64,000 nt of DNA from Prescottella sp. R16 (GTDB lineage Bacteria > Actinomycetota > Actinomycetes > Mycobacteriales > Mycobacteriaceae), in NCBI RefSeq assembly GCF_030656875.1, contig NZ_CP130943.1, positions 1-64,000 of the forward strand, written 5' to 3'. The position numbers and the translations under genes were made by a program. This document shows positions 21,407-31,678 of the stretch, piece by piece (within the stretch, counting starts at the first letter, position 1; each line of letters begins with the position of its first letter). The notes under the pieces were generated by a model. It was not told the DNA's origin. It was given only the letters and a program-made list of their open reading frames with translations, and did not search any database.

Positions 21407-22660
21407 GTGACACGCACAGCAGGCACCGACAGGGGTCGTCGAACGAAGCCCGACAAGCGGGCCGAGATCCTGGAGGTGTCGTCGACGTTGTTCGCGGAGA
21501 AGGGGTACACGGGCACGTCGATGCGTGACATCGCCGCCGACACGGGAATGTTGGCCGGCAGCCTCTACTACCACTTCGATTCGAAGGATGCGCTGGCCGC
21601 GGATCTGGTCCGCGCCCTTCGCGACGACATGACCGAGGCGGCCCAGCGGCCCGGGGTGGCCGGGGACACTCCGGTCGAGGCGATCCGCCGGTTCGCGCGG
21701 GCCGTCGCGGACGCGTCCGCCCGCCATCCGGGTGCGCTGCAGGTGTGCCTGGGGGTCCCGGGGACCCGGGACGACGACCTGCAGGAACTGTTGGCGTCGG
21801 AGGCGCGCTGGTCGGACCGGAAGTGGCAGACACTGATCCGTGCCGCCGACGACGCCGGGCAGGTGCGGCCCGAGGTGGACGCCCGGGTGCTGCGGGAGGT
21901 GCTGCGGGTGGCGGTGTCGTACAGCGCGACGCTGGCGCCGACCGGGTTCTCCGCGCGCAAGGTCGCGGACTGTACGGTCACGATGCTGTTCGACGGCCTC
22001 GCCACCAAACCCGCCGACGACGACCTGTCCGATTCACCGGCCGCGCTCGCGGCCCGGGACGTGATCGCGTCGTGGGACAGCGGGGCCGAGACGATCGGGA
22101 TGTCCGACAAGCAGGAGCGCATCCTCGACGCCGCCCGCTACGCGTTCGCCGAACGCGGTTTCGACGCGACCACCACCCGGGACATCGCCTCCGCGGTCGG
22201 GTTCACCCAGGGGAGCCTCTACCACCACTTCGAATCACGGGAAGCGATCCTCGTCGCGATCGTCCGGAACTTCTCGGCGCGGATGCGGGACGCGCACGAG
22301 GTGATCGGGGCCGCCGGCGGCACCCCACTCGAAACCCTGGACGCGCTGATCCGGATGCGCACGGCCGCCGGGAAACGGTTCGAACCGGAGGTGACGATTC
22401 TCAAGTCGTGGGCGATGCTCGTCGACAGCGGCAACTTCGATTTCCTGTTGCTCGACGGCCGCAAGCTGCTGAAGGTGTGGGAACGTGCCTTCACTGCAGG
22501 GGTGCGCGACGGCAGCATCACGATGCCCGGGTCGGCGCGGCTGGTGTTCCAGTGCCTCGGATCGATCCTGTGGTCCACCCACGGTCTGCCACGCGTGTCC
22601 GTCGAACGGCTGACCCGCTACAACCTCGAGACGGTGCTGTGGGGGGCGTCGCCGAAATAA
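21407..22660 (+). CDS. Double TetR-family regulator (two TetR units in one chain)
   Basis: The 417-residue protein carries two complete TetR-type helix-turn-helix units: the first at about 20-65 (AEILEVSSTLFAEKGYTGTS..., recognition part GMLAGSLYYHF) and the second at about 233-280 (RILDAARYAFAERGF, recognition part GFTQGSLYHHF). Most TetR proteins are 190-230 residues; this length equals two. Mycobacterial Mce3R has the same double organisation and binds asymmetric sites as a single chain. GTG 21407 follows AGGGGGAAC. It is probably co-transcribed with the methyltransferase. The ligand is unknown. Confidence 0.85.
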   Translation: MTRTAGTDRGRRTKPDKRAEILEVSSTLFAEKGYTGTSMRDIAADTGMLAGSLYYHFDSKDALAADLVRALRDDMTEAAQRPGVAGDTPVEAIRRFARAVADASARHPGALQVCLGVPGTRDDDLQELLASEARWSDRKWQTLIRAADDAGQVRPEVDARVLREVLRVAVSYSATLAPTGFSARKVADCTVTMLFDGLATKPADDDLSDSPAALAARDVIASWDSGAETIGMSDKQERILDAARYAFAERGFDATTTRDIASAVGFTQGSLYHHFESREAILVAIVRNFSARMRDAHEVIGAAGGTPLETLDALIRMRTAAGKRFEPEVTILKSWAMLVDSGNFDFLLLDGRKLLKVWERAFTAGVRDGSITMPGSARLVFQCLGSILWSTHGLPRVSVERLTRYNLETVLWGASPK

Positions 22661-22674
22661 GAGGGGACGGGCCG

Positions 22675-22833
22675 TCAGCTCGGTCGCGGATCCGACAGCG
22701 ACGGCGGCCGCGGCGCGACCGGCGGCATCTCGGGGCGGCGGGTGGCCGCGATCGCGGCGGCGCCCGCCGCGGCCACCGCGGCACCGATCCCGATCAGAAC
22801 TCGGCGGGAAGCAGATTTCCTCGTGCGCGTCAT
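22675..22833 (-). CDS. Small hypothetical membrane peptide
   Basis: A 52-codon minus-strand gene candidate, convergent with the double TetR gene. The peptide starts [11 protein letters not shown], continues with an Ala-rich hydrophobic segment (about 12-31, [19 protein letters not shown]) and ends in a Pro-rich tail. The positive-then-hydrophobic layout suits a single-pass membrane peptide. The ribosome binding site is weak (GAGAG ten bases upstream). I do not recognise the family; it could be spurious. Confidence 0.45.
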   Translation of the reverse strand: MTRTRKSASRRVLIGIGAAVAAAGAAAIAATRRPEMPPVAPRPPSLSDPRPS

Positions 22834-22891
22834 ATGTCCACTCTCGCACAGGACGTGCACGCCCGGTCGGACGCAATGGCACGATAGGGGG

Positions 22892-23413
22892 GTGACTTCA
22901 CAGACTGCTACTGCCACGCTGCACACCAACCGCGGCGACATCGAGATCGCGCTGTTCGGTAACCATGCGCCGAAGACCGTCGAGAACTTCGTCGGGCTCG
23001 CGAACGGCACCAAGGAGTACTCCACGCAGAACGCACAGGGCACCGCCACCGGCCCGTTCTACGACGGCGCGGTCTTCCACCGCGTCATCGACGGCTTCAT
23101 GATCCAGGGCGGCGACCCGACCGGCACCGGTCGTGGTGGCCCGGGCTACAAGTTCGGCGACGAGTTCCACCCCGAGCTGCAGTTCGACCGCGGCTACCTG
23201 CTGGCCATGGCGAACGCCGGCCCGGGCACCAACGGCTCGCAGTTCTTCATCACCGTCGGTCCGACGCCGCACCTGAACCGCCGCCACACCATCTTCGGTG
23301 AGGTGCTCGACGAGGCGTCGAAGAAGGTCGTCGACGCCATCGCCACCACCGCGACGGACCGTGCCGACCGCCCGGTCGACGACGTCGTGATCAACAGCAT
23401 CACCATCGCGTAA
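22892..23413 (+). CDS. ppiA: Cyclophilin-type peptidyl-prolyl cis-trans isomerase
   Basis: The enzyme speeds cis-trans isomerisation at proline bonds during folding. The 173-residue single-domain cyclophilin has the signature [19 protein letters not shown] (near 62-80), [17 protein letters not shown] and [11 protein letters not shown] with the active-site Arg, Phe and His residues. No signal peptide is seen, so it is cytoplasmic. GTG 22892 follows AGGGGG; the first residues [12 protein letters not shown] match the mycobacterial protein. Position between the gyrA/tRNA block and crgA is conserved (Rv0009). Confidence 0.95.
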   Translation: MTSQTATATLHTNRGDIEIALFGNHAPKTVENFVGLANGTKEYSTQNAQGTATGPFYDGAVFHRVIDGFMIQGGDPTGTGRGGPGYKFGDEFHPELQFDRGYLLAMANAGPGTNGSQFFITVGPTPHLNRRHTIFGEVLDEASKKVVDAIATTATDRADRPVDDVVINSITIA

Positions 23414-23423
23414 GGACTCTCGA

Positions 23424-24389
23424 ATGACGAACCCCGGCTGGGGTGGTGCGGCGAGCGAGGGCACCCCGCCACCTCAGCCGAGGTGCGTGCGACACCCCGA
23501 CCGCCCCACTGCCCTCTCCTGTACCCGCTGTGGCCGCCCGGCCTGCCCGGACTGTCTGCGTTCCGCGTCCGTCGGGCACCAGTGCGTCGATTGTGTCGCC
23601 GCCGGACGCCGCGATACGCCGCAGGCTCGCACCGTCGCAGGGGCGCCGTTGCGCTCCGAACTGCCCACTCCGATCGTCACGTATGCGCTGATCGCACTCA
23701 ATGTGGTGATCTTCGCGGTCACCGCGTTGCAGGCCGGATCCCTCATGGACAACGGTGCCGGCCGGATCAACCTGCGCACCGGGGTCGCCACGTTCGACTC
23801 GCCGCTGTTCGGGTGGCTGGTCCTCGACGCGCAGGCCGTCGCGCAGGGCGAATGGTTCCGGGTCCTCGGTAGCGGTTTCCTGCACTTCGGCCTGATCCAT
23901 CTGGCCGTGAACATGTTCGCGCTGTGGGTCCTCGGCCGCGACACCGAGATCGTGCTCGGTCGCAGCCGCTACCTCGCCGTCTACCTGATCTCCCTGCTCG
24001 GCGGGTCCGCGTCGGCCCTGATGTTCGAATCCCCGCACGCCTTCACCGCCGGCGCGTCCGGGGCCATCTTCGGCATCATGGGTGCGCAGGCCGTGCTGTT
24101 GTTGCGGATGCGGCGCAGTCCCGGTCCGATCCTCGCCGTCATCGCCCTCAACGTCGTCATCAGCGTCACGGTCCCCGGCATCTCGCTGTGGGGGCATCTC
24201 GGTGGTCTCGTCGCCGGTGCGGCGGCCACCGCCGCCCTCGTGTACGCGCCGGTCGGTGACCGCACCCCGGCCTCCGTCGCGCGGGCCCGGCAACTCGGCT
24301 GGGCCGGTCTCGGTGCCGTCGCCGTCCTCGTCGTCGGGATCATCGCGCTGCGGGTCGTGGGCCTGCGGGATCAGCTCGGCGTGGTCTGA
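23424..24389 (+). CDS. Rhomboid intramembrane serine protease with N-terminal zinc-binding region
   Basis: The 321-residue protein cleaves membrane proteins inside the bilayer. Residues 20-60 contain a Cys/His array (CVRHP, CTRCGRPACPDCL, GHQCVDC) of the B-box zinc type seen in actinobacterial rhomboids. Six or seven membrane segments follow, with the catalytic serine in GASGAIFG, the catalytic histidine in WGHLGGL and the conserved HLAVNM on the second segment. It starts ten bases after ppiA with AAGGA as ribosome binding site. Substrates are unknown. Confidence 0.9.
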   Translation: MTNPGWGGAASEGTPPPQPRCVRHPDRPTALSCTRCGRPACPDCLRSASVGHQCVDCVAAGRRDTPQARTVAGAPLRSELPTPIVTYALIALNVVIFAVTALQAGSLMDNGAGRINLRTGVATFDSPLFGWLVLDAQAVAQGEWFRVLGSGFLHFGLIHLAVNMFALWVLGRDTEIVLGRSRYLAVYLISLLGGSASALMFESPHAFTAGASGAIFGIMGAQAVLLLRMRRSPGPILAVIALNVVISVTVPGISLWGHLGGLVAGAAATAALVYAPVGDRTPASVARARQLGWAGLGAVAVLVVGIIALRVVGLRDQLGVV

Positions 24390-24415
24390 GCACTCCTCGA
24401 GTACTCACCGAGCAC

Positions 24416-24874
24416 TCACTGCGGGGCGAGTCCCCGCACCGCCAGCGCGTCGAACACGATCGTCGGATCGACGCCCAGGTCCCACCGCCCGAAGATCAGC
24501 AGCCGTTCGGTGCCGTCGGGGTCCAGGGCGTCGATCTCGAGCATCGGTACCCGCCGGCCCAGCCGCGGATACGCCACGATCCGGACCCGCGTCAGATCTT
24601 CACGCCGGTAGACCCGGCGCCCCCGTAACCGGGTCGCCGAGAGCGCCGGGACGCCGTCGACGTCGGTGACCGCGAGCCGCGGCCGCTGCACCGCTCCGAG
24701 ACCGGCGAGCACCAGCATGGCGACCGCCGCCAGCGCGGCCAGGAACAGGCCGGGGGCGTCGAGCCGCAGCAGCAGCGCGGCCGTGATCATGGCGAGCCCG
24801 CCGACGGCCAGCGCGACGACGGCACCCGTCGGTGTCGACCAGTCCGGTGCCTGTTCATCCGCGGGCATGTGCAC
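24416..24874 (-). CDS. PH-like domain membrane protein
   Basis: A 152-residue protein with two adjacent membrane segments (about 17-37 and 42-62) followed by a bacterial PH-like domain with RLAVTDVDGVPALSA, VYRREDLTRVRIV and LLIFGRWDLGVDP. The homologue Rv0010c sits beside crgA in M. tuberculosis. Start is ATG 24874 or 24868; the upstream DNA holds DnaA-box-like sequences, one of them overlapping the start codon region. Function unknown. Confidence 0.8.
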   Translation of the reverse strand: MHMPADEQAPDWSTPTGAVVALAVGGLAMITAALLLRLDAPGLFLAALAAVAMLVLAGLGAVQRPRLAVTDVDGVPALSATRLRGRRVYRREDLTRVRIVAYPRLGRRVPMLEIDALDPDGTERLLIFGRWDLGVDPTIVFDALAVRGLAPQ

Positions 24875-24907
24875 AACCCGCCGAGTTGTCCACAGGGGTT
24901 ATCCACA
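24868..24907. promoter_or_regulatory. Cluster of DnaA boxes upstream of the PH-domain gene
   Basis: Two exact DnaA boxes, TTGTCCACA (24886-24894) and TTATCCACA (24899-24907), lie four bases apart on the same strand, and TGTGCACAA (24868-24876), whose complement differs from the consensus by one base, is close by. The same TGTGCACAA word is in oriC at 2024. The cluster lies in the 111-base spacer between crgA and the PH-domain gene, about 23 kb from oriC. Confidence 0.75.
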
Positions 24908-24985
24908 CTGGGGATGAATAACATCTGTGTAATTGGACGCGCGGGGCGATACGCACGGAGCGACCGCGGATCATCGACGCGCCGG

Positions 24986-25249
24986 TCAGCGCCATTTCAT
25001 GGTCATGACGAGACCGACGACCATGAATCCGAAGCCGATCAGGAAGTTGTACGCACCCAGATCGTTCATCCAGGTGATGTTCTCGGCGGCCAAGTAGTAC
25101 ACGATCAGCCATGCCAGGCCGACGAGCATGAATCCGAGCATCACCGACACGTACAGCGCACTCGACGGACCGGCCTTCACCTTCACCGGGGTGCGGTTCG
25201 CGGGATTGATCGTGTAATCGGTCTTCTTCCGGACCTTCGACTTCGGCAT
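24986..25249 (-). CDS. crgA: Cell division inhibitor CrgA
   Basis: CrgA is a small septal membrane protein that helps recruit and regulate cell-wall synthases at the division site. The 87-residue protein has a basic cytoplasmic start ([14 protein letters not shown]), two membrane segments (about 31-53 and 67-85) and the family ending [12 protein letters not shown]. It is divergent from the DUF881 gene, with a 178-base shared promoter region, as in M. tuberculosis (Rv0011c/Rv0012). Confidence 0.94.
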   Translation of the reverse strand: MPKSKVRKKTDYTINPANRTPVKVKAGPSSALYVSVMLGFMLVGLAWLIVYYLAAENITWMNDLGAYNFLIGFGFMVVGLVMTMKWR

Positions 25250-25427
25250 GACGTCCTTGTTTCGTGTGGATGTGTCGTACGGGTGGAGCCTGCGCTCGCA
25301 TACCCGGATCCAACCGGGCGAACAGGGTAGATTCGCTCTACCTGTTGTGCAGTACACGCTAGCCGAAACGAGCGCGACCAGGGACCGGTCGCGCACAGAT
25401 CGTCCGTGGTGGGAGTGGGGATCGAGG

Positions 25428-26195
25428 GTGCCGGACGTGGAGCAACGACCACCGGGTGCACGACGACCGCGGTTCGGGTTCTGGTCCGTCGCCGTGCTGG
25501 TGGTGTGTCTCGTCGCCGGACTGCTGCTGGCGACCACCCGGGAGGTGTCGCACGGCAACGAGATCCGGGCCGCCGACTCGACCCGCCTGTCCGATCTGGT
25601 GCGGCGCGCGCAGGTCGACGTCGACCGGGCCGCGGACGCCCGCGACGATCTCGCCGACCGGGTGCAGCGCCTGCAGGAGGACGCGGCGGGCACCGACAGC
25701 CGGGTCGCGGAAGTACTCGCCGAATCCGGTGACCTCGCTGCCGCCGCCGGACTGACCCCGCTCACCGGACCCGGCATCGTCGTCACCCTCACCGACGCGC
25801 CCCGCGACGCCGACGGCAAATATCCGTCGGGGGCATCCCCCGACGATCTCGTCGTCCACCAGCAGGACGTGCAGAGCGTCCTCAACGCACTGTGGGCCGG
25901 TGGCGCCGAGGCGATCGCGATGCAGGACCAACGGATCGTGAACACGTCCGCCCCCCGGTGCATCGGGAACACGCTGCTGCTGCACGGGCGCACCTACAGC
26001 CCGCCGTACGTGGTCACCGCGATCGGGGACCCGGCCCGGCTCGCGGCGACCCTCGCGAACGAGCCCGGCATCAAGATGTTCAAGCAGTACGCGGTCCGGT
26101 ACGGGCTGGGCTACACGCAGCAGGAATCGGACCGGCTCACCGTGCCCGCCTACACCGGGCAACTGCACACCGAGTACGCACAGCCGGTGGCCTGA
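25428..26195 (+). CDS. DUF881 membrane-anchored protein
   Basis: The 255-residue protein has one N-terminal membrane segment (about 16-38), a coiled-coil-like stretch (about 50-100) and a DUF881 domain with [33 protein letters not shown], cited here by [12 protein letters not shown], and [14 protein letters not shown]. The homologue is Rv0012. GTG 25428 follows GGGAG; the frame is open upstream into the crgA promoter but without similarity. It precedes pabA by 23 bases and is probably in one operon with it. Function unknown. Confidence 0.85.
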   Translation: MPDVEQRPPGARRPRFGFWSVAVLVVCLVAGLLLATTREVSHGNEIRAADSTRLSDLVRRAQVDVDRAADARDDLADRVQRLQEDAAGTDSRVAEVLAESGDLAAAAGLTPLTGPGIVVTLTDAPRDADGKYPSGASPDDLVVHQQDVQSVLNALWAGGAEAIAMQDQRIVNTSAPRCIGNTLLLHGRTYSPPYVVTAIGDPARLAATLANEPGIKMFKQYAVRYGLGYTQQESDRLTVPAYTGQLHTEYAQPVA

Positions 26196-26218
26196 CGGGC
26201 AGGCGCTACCCTGCTCCC

Positions 26219-26884
26219 ATGCGCATCCTCGTCGTCGACAACTACGACAGCTTCGTGTTCAACCTGGTCCAGTACCTGGGTCAGCTCGGAACGCAGGCCG
26301 AAGTGTGGCGCAACGACGACCCCCGGCTGACCGGGGCCGACGCGATCGCGTCCGCCGCCGCCGACTTCGACGGCATCCTGCTCAGCCCCGGACCGGGCAC
26401 CCCGCAGCGGGCCGGGGCGACGATGCCGCTGGTCGACGCGTGCGCGGCCGCCCGGACCCCGCTGCTCGGCGTGTGCCTGGGGCATCAGGCGATCGGCGCC
26501 GCGTTCGGTGCCACCGTCGACCGGGCCCCGGAACTGTTGCACGGCAAGACCAGCCTGGTCCACCACAACGACCAGGGTGTCCTGGCCGGGCTGCCCGACC
26601 CCTTCACCGCCACCCGCTACCACTCGCTGACCGTCCTCGAGAACACCATCCCCGCGGAACTGGAGGTCACCGCCCACACCGACAGCGGCATCGTCATGGC
26701 GATGCGGCACCGGGAACTGCCCATCCACGGCGTGCAGTTCCATCCCGAATCGGTGCTCACGCAGGGCGGCCACCGGATGCTCGCGAACTGGCTCGGGATG
26801 TGCGGGCAGGCGCCCGCCGAGACGCTCGTCGCGACCCTCGAGGACGAGGTCGCCCGCTCGCTCGGCGACGCCCTCGCCCGCTAG
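26219..26884 (+). CDS. pabA: Anthranilate/aminodeoxychorismate synthase glutamine amidotransferase component
   Basis: This class I glutamine amidotransferase delivers ammonia to chorismate-using partners (PabB or TrpE) in folate or tryptophan synthesis. The 221-residue protein has the full triad: Cys86 in GVCLGHQ, His175 and Glu177 in QFHPES, plus the SPGPGTP loop. The homologue Rv0013 is labelled TrpG; since no trpE neighbour is present, it may serve both pathways. Its stop is only four bases from the convergent end of pknB. Confidence 0.92.
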   Translation: MRILVVDNYDSFVFNLVQYLGQLGTQAEVWRNDDPRLTGADAIASAAADFDGILLSPGPGTPQRAGATMPLVDACAAARTPLLGVCLGHQAIGAAFGATVDRAPELLHGKTSLVHHNDQGVLAGLPDPFTATRYHSLTVLENTIPAELEVTAHTDSGIVMAMRHRELPIHGVQFHPESVLTQGGHRMLANWLGMCGQAPAETLVATLEDEVARSLGDALAR

Positions 26885-26887
26885 GCC

Positions 26888-28816
26888 CTACCGGGGGATA
26901 CCGAGTTCGCCGACGAGGACCGTCAGCGTCTCGTTCTTCGCGACGTCACTGCCCGGTGACTGCTGCTGCCCGACGATCTTGCCGACCAGGTCGGTGTCCA
27001 ACGTCGGCTGCTTCTTCTGCGACAGCTGATTCGACGACCCGGTCCAACCGGCCCGACGCAGCGCGTCCACCGCCTGCGCCGGCGTCATCTGCGTCAGATC
27101 CGGCATCGTGAACAGCTTGCCGTTCGACACCTGGAGCCGGATCGTGTCGCCCTTCGCGGCGGACGAGCCACCGGTCGGCGTCATCGCGACGACCTGCCCC
27201 TCCGGCTTCCCGGAATCGACCTTCTCGACCTCCACCTTGAAGCCGGCGCCCTCGATGTTCGGCTGCGCCACGTCGACGGTCTGACCGACGACGTTCGGGA
27301 CCCGTACCTGTTCGGGGCCGGAACCGAGGGTGATCGCCACCGTCGAATCCAGATTCACCTTCGCACCGGTCGACGGTTCCTGACCGGTCACCTTGTCGAG
27401 CTGGTCCGGATCCGACGGTGCCCGGCCGATCTCGGAGTCGAGCCGCAGACCGACCGCGGCGAGCGCCTGGACGGCGTCGTCCTGGCTCATCCCCGTCAAC
27501 TTCGGTACCTGCACCTGCTCGGGACCCGACGACACCTGCAGGGTGACCTTGCTGTTCTCGTCGACCGACGTGCCCGCCGACGGATTGGTGCCGATGGCGT
27601 TGCCGACCGCGACGACCGCGTCCGGCCGGGACTGGATCGTCGAATCGAGTTTGGCGTCACGCAGCATTGCGACCGCCTCCGCCTGGCTGCGGCCCGCGAC
27701 GTTCGGCACCGTCACCTTCGCCGGCGTCGACAGCACCGAGAACGCGAACGCGCCGATGATGCCGACCACGATCAGCGCCGCCAGCGAGAGCAGCACGGTG
27801 CGGGTGGTGTTCGACTTCTTCGCCGGCTTCGACGGGGTGATCACCTGTGGGGTGGCCGTCACGGTCGCCGTGCGTGCCGACTCCGGGGTGTATCCGGAGC
27901 TGGTGTCGTCGTCTGCGGCGGGCCCGAACATCGTGGTTCGTTCCTCGTTGGAGAGCACCATCGGGGCGCTCGGACGCTGCCCGCCGAGTATCCGCACCAG
28001 ATCGCTGCGCATCTCCGCGGCACTCTGATACCGGTTGGCGGGATTTTTGCTCATCGCCTTGAGGATCACCGAATCCAGCACCGGCGGGATCGCCGGATTC
28101 ACCAGTGACGGCGTCCTCGGATCCTCCCGCACGTGCTGGTAGGCCACCGCCACCGGCGAATCCCCCGTGAACGGCGGCTCCCCGGTGAGGATCTCGAACA
28201 GCACACAGCCGAGCGAGTAGACGTCCGAGCGGGCGTCGACCTGCTCGCCACGAGCCTGCTCCGGCGACAGATACTGTGCGGTGCCGATCACCGCGGCCGT
28301 CTGCGTCATCGTGCTCGTGCCGTCGGCGATGGCGCGGGCGATACCGAAATCCATCACCTTCACCGCACCGGCACGGTTGATCATGATGTTGGCGGGCTTG
28401 ATGTCCCGGTGCACGATGCCGTTGCGGTGACTGAAGTCGAGCGCCGCACACACGTCGGCGACGACCTCCATCGCCCGCCGCGGCGCCATCGGCCCCTCGG
28501 CGCGGACGATGTCGCGCAGCGTGTCACCGTCGACGTACTCCATCACGATGTACGGCAGCGGACCGCTGTCCGTCTCCGCCTCACCGGTGTCGTAGACCGC
28601 GACGATCGCCGGATGGTTCAGCGCCGCCGCGTTCTGTGCCTCGCGGCGGAACCGCAGGTAGAACGTGGGATCGCGGGCGAGGTCGGCGCGCAGCACCTTC
28701 ACGGCGACATCCCGGCTCAACCGCAGATCCCGCGCGCGATGCACCTCCGACATGCCACCGAAGCCGAGGGTCTCGCCCAGTTCGTACCGGGAGGAGAGAT
28801 TACGCGGCGTCGTCAT
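26888..28816 (-). CDS. pknB: Ser/Thr protein kinase PknB with PASTA repeats
   Basis: PknB controls growth and peptidoglycan synthesis. The 642-residue protein has a cytoplasmic kinase domain (about 10-280) with glycine loop [14 protein letters not shown] lysine, catalytic [14 protein letters not shown] and the activation-loop region [15 protein letters not shown]; a linker; one membrane segment (about 345-365); and four extracellular PASTA repeats that bind muropeptides. ATG 28816 overlaps the pknA stop (ATGA). It is the last gene of the conserved operon. The frame is open upstream through pknA, but that is shadow. Confidence 0.97.
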   Translation of the reverse strand: MTTPRNLSSRYELGETLGFGGMSEVHRARDLRLSRDVAVKVLRADLARDPTFYLRFRREAQNAAALNHPAIVAVYDTGEAETDSGPLPYIVMEYVDGDTLRDIVRAEGPMAPRRAMEVVADVCAALDFSHRNGIVHRDIKPANIMINRAGAVKVMDFGIARAIADGTSTMTQTAAVIGTAQYLSPEQARGEQVDARSDVYSLGCVLFEILTGEPPFTGDSPVAVAYQHVREDPRTPSLVNPAIPPVLDSVILKAMSKNPANRYQSAAEMRSDLVRILGGQRPSAPMVLSNEERTTMFGPAADDDTSSGYTPESARTATVTATPQVITPSKPAKKSNTTRTVLLSLAALIVVGIIGAFAFSVLSTPAKVTVPNVAGRSQAEAVAMLRDAKLDSTIQSRPDAVVAVGNAIGTNPSAGTSVDENSKVTLQVSSGPEQVQVPKLTGMSQDDAVQALAAVGLRLDSEIGRAPSDPDQLDKVTGQEPSTGAKVNLDSTVAITLGSGPEQVRVPNVVGQTVDVAQPNIEGAGFKVEVEKVDSGKPEGQVVAMTPTGGSSAAKGDTIRLQVSNGKLFTMPDLTQMTPAQAVDALRRAGWTGSSNQLSQKKQPTLDTDLVGKIVGQQQSPGSDVAKNETLTVLVGELGIPR

Positions 28817-30186
28817 TGCTGTCCTTGCATGGCCGTGGTGGTCTCGGCCGTCGTCGTGGTCTCGGTGGTGGTCCGGGCGATGGTGGTCGTGGTAGTCGTG
28901 GTCGTCGGCGGTGGTGTCGTGGTGGTGGTCGTCGGTTCCACCGTGGTGGTCGTGGTCGTCGGCGGTGGTGTCGTGGTGGTCGTCGGCTCCACCGTCGTGG
29001 TCGTGGTCGTCGCCCGCGGTGTGGTGGTCGTGGTCCGCGGTGTCGTGGTGGTGGTCGTCGGTTTCGGTGTGGTCGTCGTCGACGTCACCGGTGGCGGTGT
29101 CGACGGGCGATCGGAACCGCCCCCGAAGAACAGCAGCCCCAGCGCCACCAGCGCGGCCAGCGACAGCAGCCCGCCACCCGCCCATGCGAGCGCTTTCTGC
29201 CCGGGTGTCCACCCGGCCCCGGTGGCGTCGTCGTCCGGTTCCGGAGTCCGACTCTGCTGCTGCGTCGACATCATCGCGGTCGGTGCCGTCGTCGGAACCG
29301 GTGGCACGACACGCGTAGCGGCCGTCGGCACCCGGCCGGGAGGCGGCGGCCGGTGCCCGGCGCGGACCGCGGCGACCGCGTCGGCGAACTCGCCGCCGTT
29401 CGCGTACCGGTGCGCCGGATCCTTCGTCAGCGTGATGTCGATCAGTTCCCGGATCGGGGCCGGCAGATCGGCCGGCATCGGCTCCGGCGGCTCCTGCACG
29501 TGCTTCATCGCGACCGTCAGCGTGCCGCCACCCCCGAACGGGCGCCGCCCCGACAGGGCCTCGTAGCCGACGACGCCGAGCGAGTACACGTCGCTCGCCG
29601 CGGTCGCCTCCTGCCCGAGCGCCTGCTCCGGCGCGATGTACTGCGCGGTTCCCATCACCATGCCGGTGCGGGTCACCGGGGATGCGTCCACCGCCTTCGC
29701 GATACCGAAATCGGTGATCTTCACCTGCCCCGACGGGGTGATGAGAATGTTCCCGGGCTTGACGTCCCGGTGCACCACACCCGCGGAATGCGCGACCTGC
29801 AGCGCCCGCCCGGTCTGCTCGAGCATGTCCAGGGCGTGCGGAATCGACAGGCGGCCCACCCGGGCGAGTACCGCGTTGAGCGGTTCCCCCGACACCAGTT
29901 CCATCACCAGGTAGGCGAGGTTGGCGCCGGCCTCGTCGTGGGTCTCGCCGTAGTCGTAGACACCGGCGATACCCGGATGGTTGAGCTGCGCGGTGGTGCG
30001 GGCCTCGATGCGGAACCGCTCGACGAACTCCGGATCCGACGAGAACTCGGCTTTGAGGACCTTCACGGCGACCCGGCGGTCGAGTCGGCTGTCGGTGGCC
30101 TCCCACACCTGGCCCATACCGCCGGTCGCGATCAGCCGCTGCAGGCGATAGCGGCCGCCGATCACCGATCCGTTGGTCAACGACAC
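28813..30186 (-). CDS. pknA: Ser/Thr protein kinase PknA
   Basis: PknA acts with PknB on cell shape and division. The 457-residue protein has a kinase domain (about 11-270) with [32 protein letters not shown] and [10 protein letters not shown], one membrane segment (about 338-360), and an extracellular tail of about 90 residues that is mainly threonine with Pro, Glu and Arg. GTG 30186 ([14 protein letters not shown]) is chosen because it follows the pbpA stop by four bases. The threonine tail is much more extreme than in the M. tuberculosis protein and is encoded by highly repetitive DNA. Confidence 0.96.
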   Translation of the reverse strand: MSLTNGSVIGGRYRLQRLIATGGMGQVWEATDSRLDRRVAVKVLKAEFSSDPEFVERFRIEARTTAQLNHPGIAGVYDYGETHDEAGANLAYLVMELVSGEPLNAVLARVGRLSIPHALDMLEQTGRALQVAHSAGVVHRDVKPGNILITPSGQVKITDFGIAKAVDASPVTRTGMVMGTAQYIAPEQALGQEATAASDVYSLGVVGYEALSGRRPFGGGGTLTVAMKHVQEPPEPMPADLPAPIRELIDITLTKDPAHRYANGGEFADAVAAVRAGHRPPPPGRVPTAATRVVPPVPTTAPTAMMSTQQQSRTPEPDDDATGAGWTPGQKALAWAGGGLLSLAALVALGLLFFGGGSDRPSTPPPVTSTTTTPKPTTTTTTPRTTTTTPRATTTTTTVEPTTTTTPPPTTTTTTVEPTTTTTTPPPTTTTTTTTIARTTTETTTTAETTTAMQGQQ

Positions 30187-30190
30187 TGCC

Positions 30191-31678
30191 TCATCCCCTC
30201 TGCAATCCGGCCGCGATGACGGCACGTCCGATCGGTGCGGCCACCGAGCCGCCGGTCGCGGCGAGCGCGCGGTCGCCACCGTCCTCGACGATGACGGCGA
30301 TAGCGACGGTCGGATTCTGGGCCGGGGCGAACGCGATGTACCACGCGTGCGGGGGTGTGTTGCGCGGATCGGTACCGTGCTCGGCGGTGCCCGTCTTGGA
30401 CGCGATCTGCACGCCCGGGATCTTCCCGCCGCCGGCAGTGTTGTTCTCCGACCCGATCATCAGCTGCGTCAGCGTCTCCGCGACCTGCGGTGACACCGCC
30501 CGGCCCACCGACTTCGGGTCCGTGGTCGCCAGATCCGACAGGTCGGGTGCCTGCAACTGCGACACCAGATGCGGTTCCATCCGCATGCCGCCGTTGGCGA
30601 TGGTCGCGGCGATCTCCGCGTTCTGCAGCGGGGTCAGCGCGACGTCCCGCTGCCCGATGCTGGACTGGCCGAGGGCGGCGTCGTCGGGGATGGAGCCGAT
30701 CGTGCTGTCCGCGACCGGGATCGGGACACCGGGAGTGTTCGGGCCGATCCCGAACGCCTTCGACTGCTCGGCCAGCGCGTCGGCACCCGTCTTGATACCC
30801 AGTTCCACGAACGCGGTGTTGCAGGAGCGGGCGAACGCCTCCCGCAGCGACGCCGTCGGCCCGCCGCCGCACGTCGTCCCGTTGTAGTTCTCGAGCGTCG
30901 TCGACGTGCCCGGCAGTGTGATGTTCGGTGCCGCCGTGAGCTGCTCGTCCGGGTTCGCGCCGTTCTCCAGGGCCGCCGCCGTGACGACCACCTTGAACGT
31001 CGACCCCGGCGGATACGTTGCGGACACCGCCCGGTTGAGCATCGGCTTGTCCGGGTCCGCGTTCAGCTCGTCCCAGGCCTCGGACGTCTGGGCGCCGTCG
31101 TGCCCGGACAGCCGGTTGGGGTCGTAGCTGGGGGTGCTGGCCATCGCCAGAATGTTGCCCGTGCTCGGTTCGATCGCGACGACCGAACCGGTGTATCCCT
31201 TCGCTGTCAGTTCGTCGTACGCGACCTGCTGCATCACCGGGTCGATGGTGCTGACGACGTTGCCGCCACGCGGATCCCGACCCGACACCAGATCGAAGAA
31301 CCGCTTGCCGAACAGACGGTTGTCGGAGCCGTTGAGGACCTGATCGGTGGCCTTCTCCAGCCCGGTGCTGCCGTACTGCATCGAGTAGAAGCCGGTGACC
31401 GGTGCGTTCGCGAGCGGACTCGACGGCGAAGCCTGGTTCGGCGGATACACGCGCAGATACTTGTAGCGGTCGTCGGTGGGCACCGACGCGGCCAGCACCT
31501 GACCGCCGGCCGAGATCTGGCCGCGCTGCCGGGAGTACTCGTCGAGCAGCACCCGCGAGTTCCGCGGATCGTTACGGAGATCGTCGGCCTTGATGACCTG
31601 CACGTACGTGGCGTTCGCGAGCAGTGCCACGACCATCACCATGACGGCCAGAGCGACGCGGCGCAGTGGTGTGTTCAT
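30191..31678 (-). CDS. pbpA: Penicillin-binding protein A (class B transpeptidase)
   Basis: PBPA cross-links peptidoglycan. The 495-residue protein has an N-terminal membrane anchor (about 7-27), a dimerisation region, and a transpeptidase domain with the active-site serine in PPGSTFK, SCN in ARSCNTAF and [11 protein letters not shown] 31678 overlaps the rodA stop (ATGA). It is paired with the SEDS glycosyltransferase RodA directly upstream, the usual enzyme pair for cell-wall synthesis, and is a known target of PknB in mycobacteria. Confidence 0.96.
   Translation of the reverse strand: MNTPLRRVALAVMVMVVALLANATYVQVIKADDLRNDPRNSRVLLDEYSRQRGQISAGGQVLAASVPTDDRYKYLRVYPPNQASPSSPLANAPVTGFYSMQYGSTGLEKATDQVLNGSDNRLFGKRFFDLVSGRDPRGGNVVSTIDPVMQQVAYDELTAKGYTGSVVAIEPSTGNILAMASTPSYDPNRLSGHDGAQTSEAWDELNADPDKPMLNRAVSATYPPGSTFKVVVTAAALENGANPDEQLTAAPNITLPGTSTTLENYNGTTCGGGPTASLREAFARSCNTAFVELGIKTGADALAEQSKAFGIGPNTPGVPIPVADSTIGSIPDDAALGQSSIGQRDVALTPLQNAEIAATIANGGMRMEPHLVSQLQAPDLSDLATTDPKSVGRAVSPQVAETLTQLMIGSENNTAGGGKIPGVQIASKTGTAEHGTDPRNTPPHAWYIAFAPAQNPTVAIAVIVEDGGDRALAATGGSVAAPIGRAVIAAGLQRG

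Noticed and set aside
28820..29100. Repetitive GGT/GTC tract that resembled a VNTR or regulatory array
   Set aside because: It is the coding DNA of the Thr-rich tail of PknA, in frame to its stop codon.
28817..30106. In-frame extension of pknB upstream through pknA, suggesting a 1072-residue protein
   Set aside because: The upstream part lies in a different frame of pknA and has no kinase similarity; pknB starts at the ATG overlapping the pknA stop.
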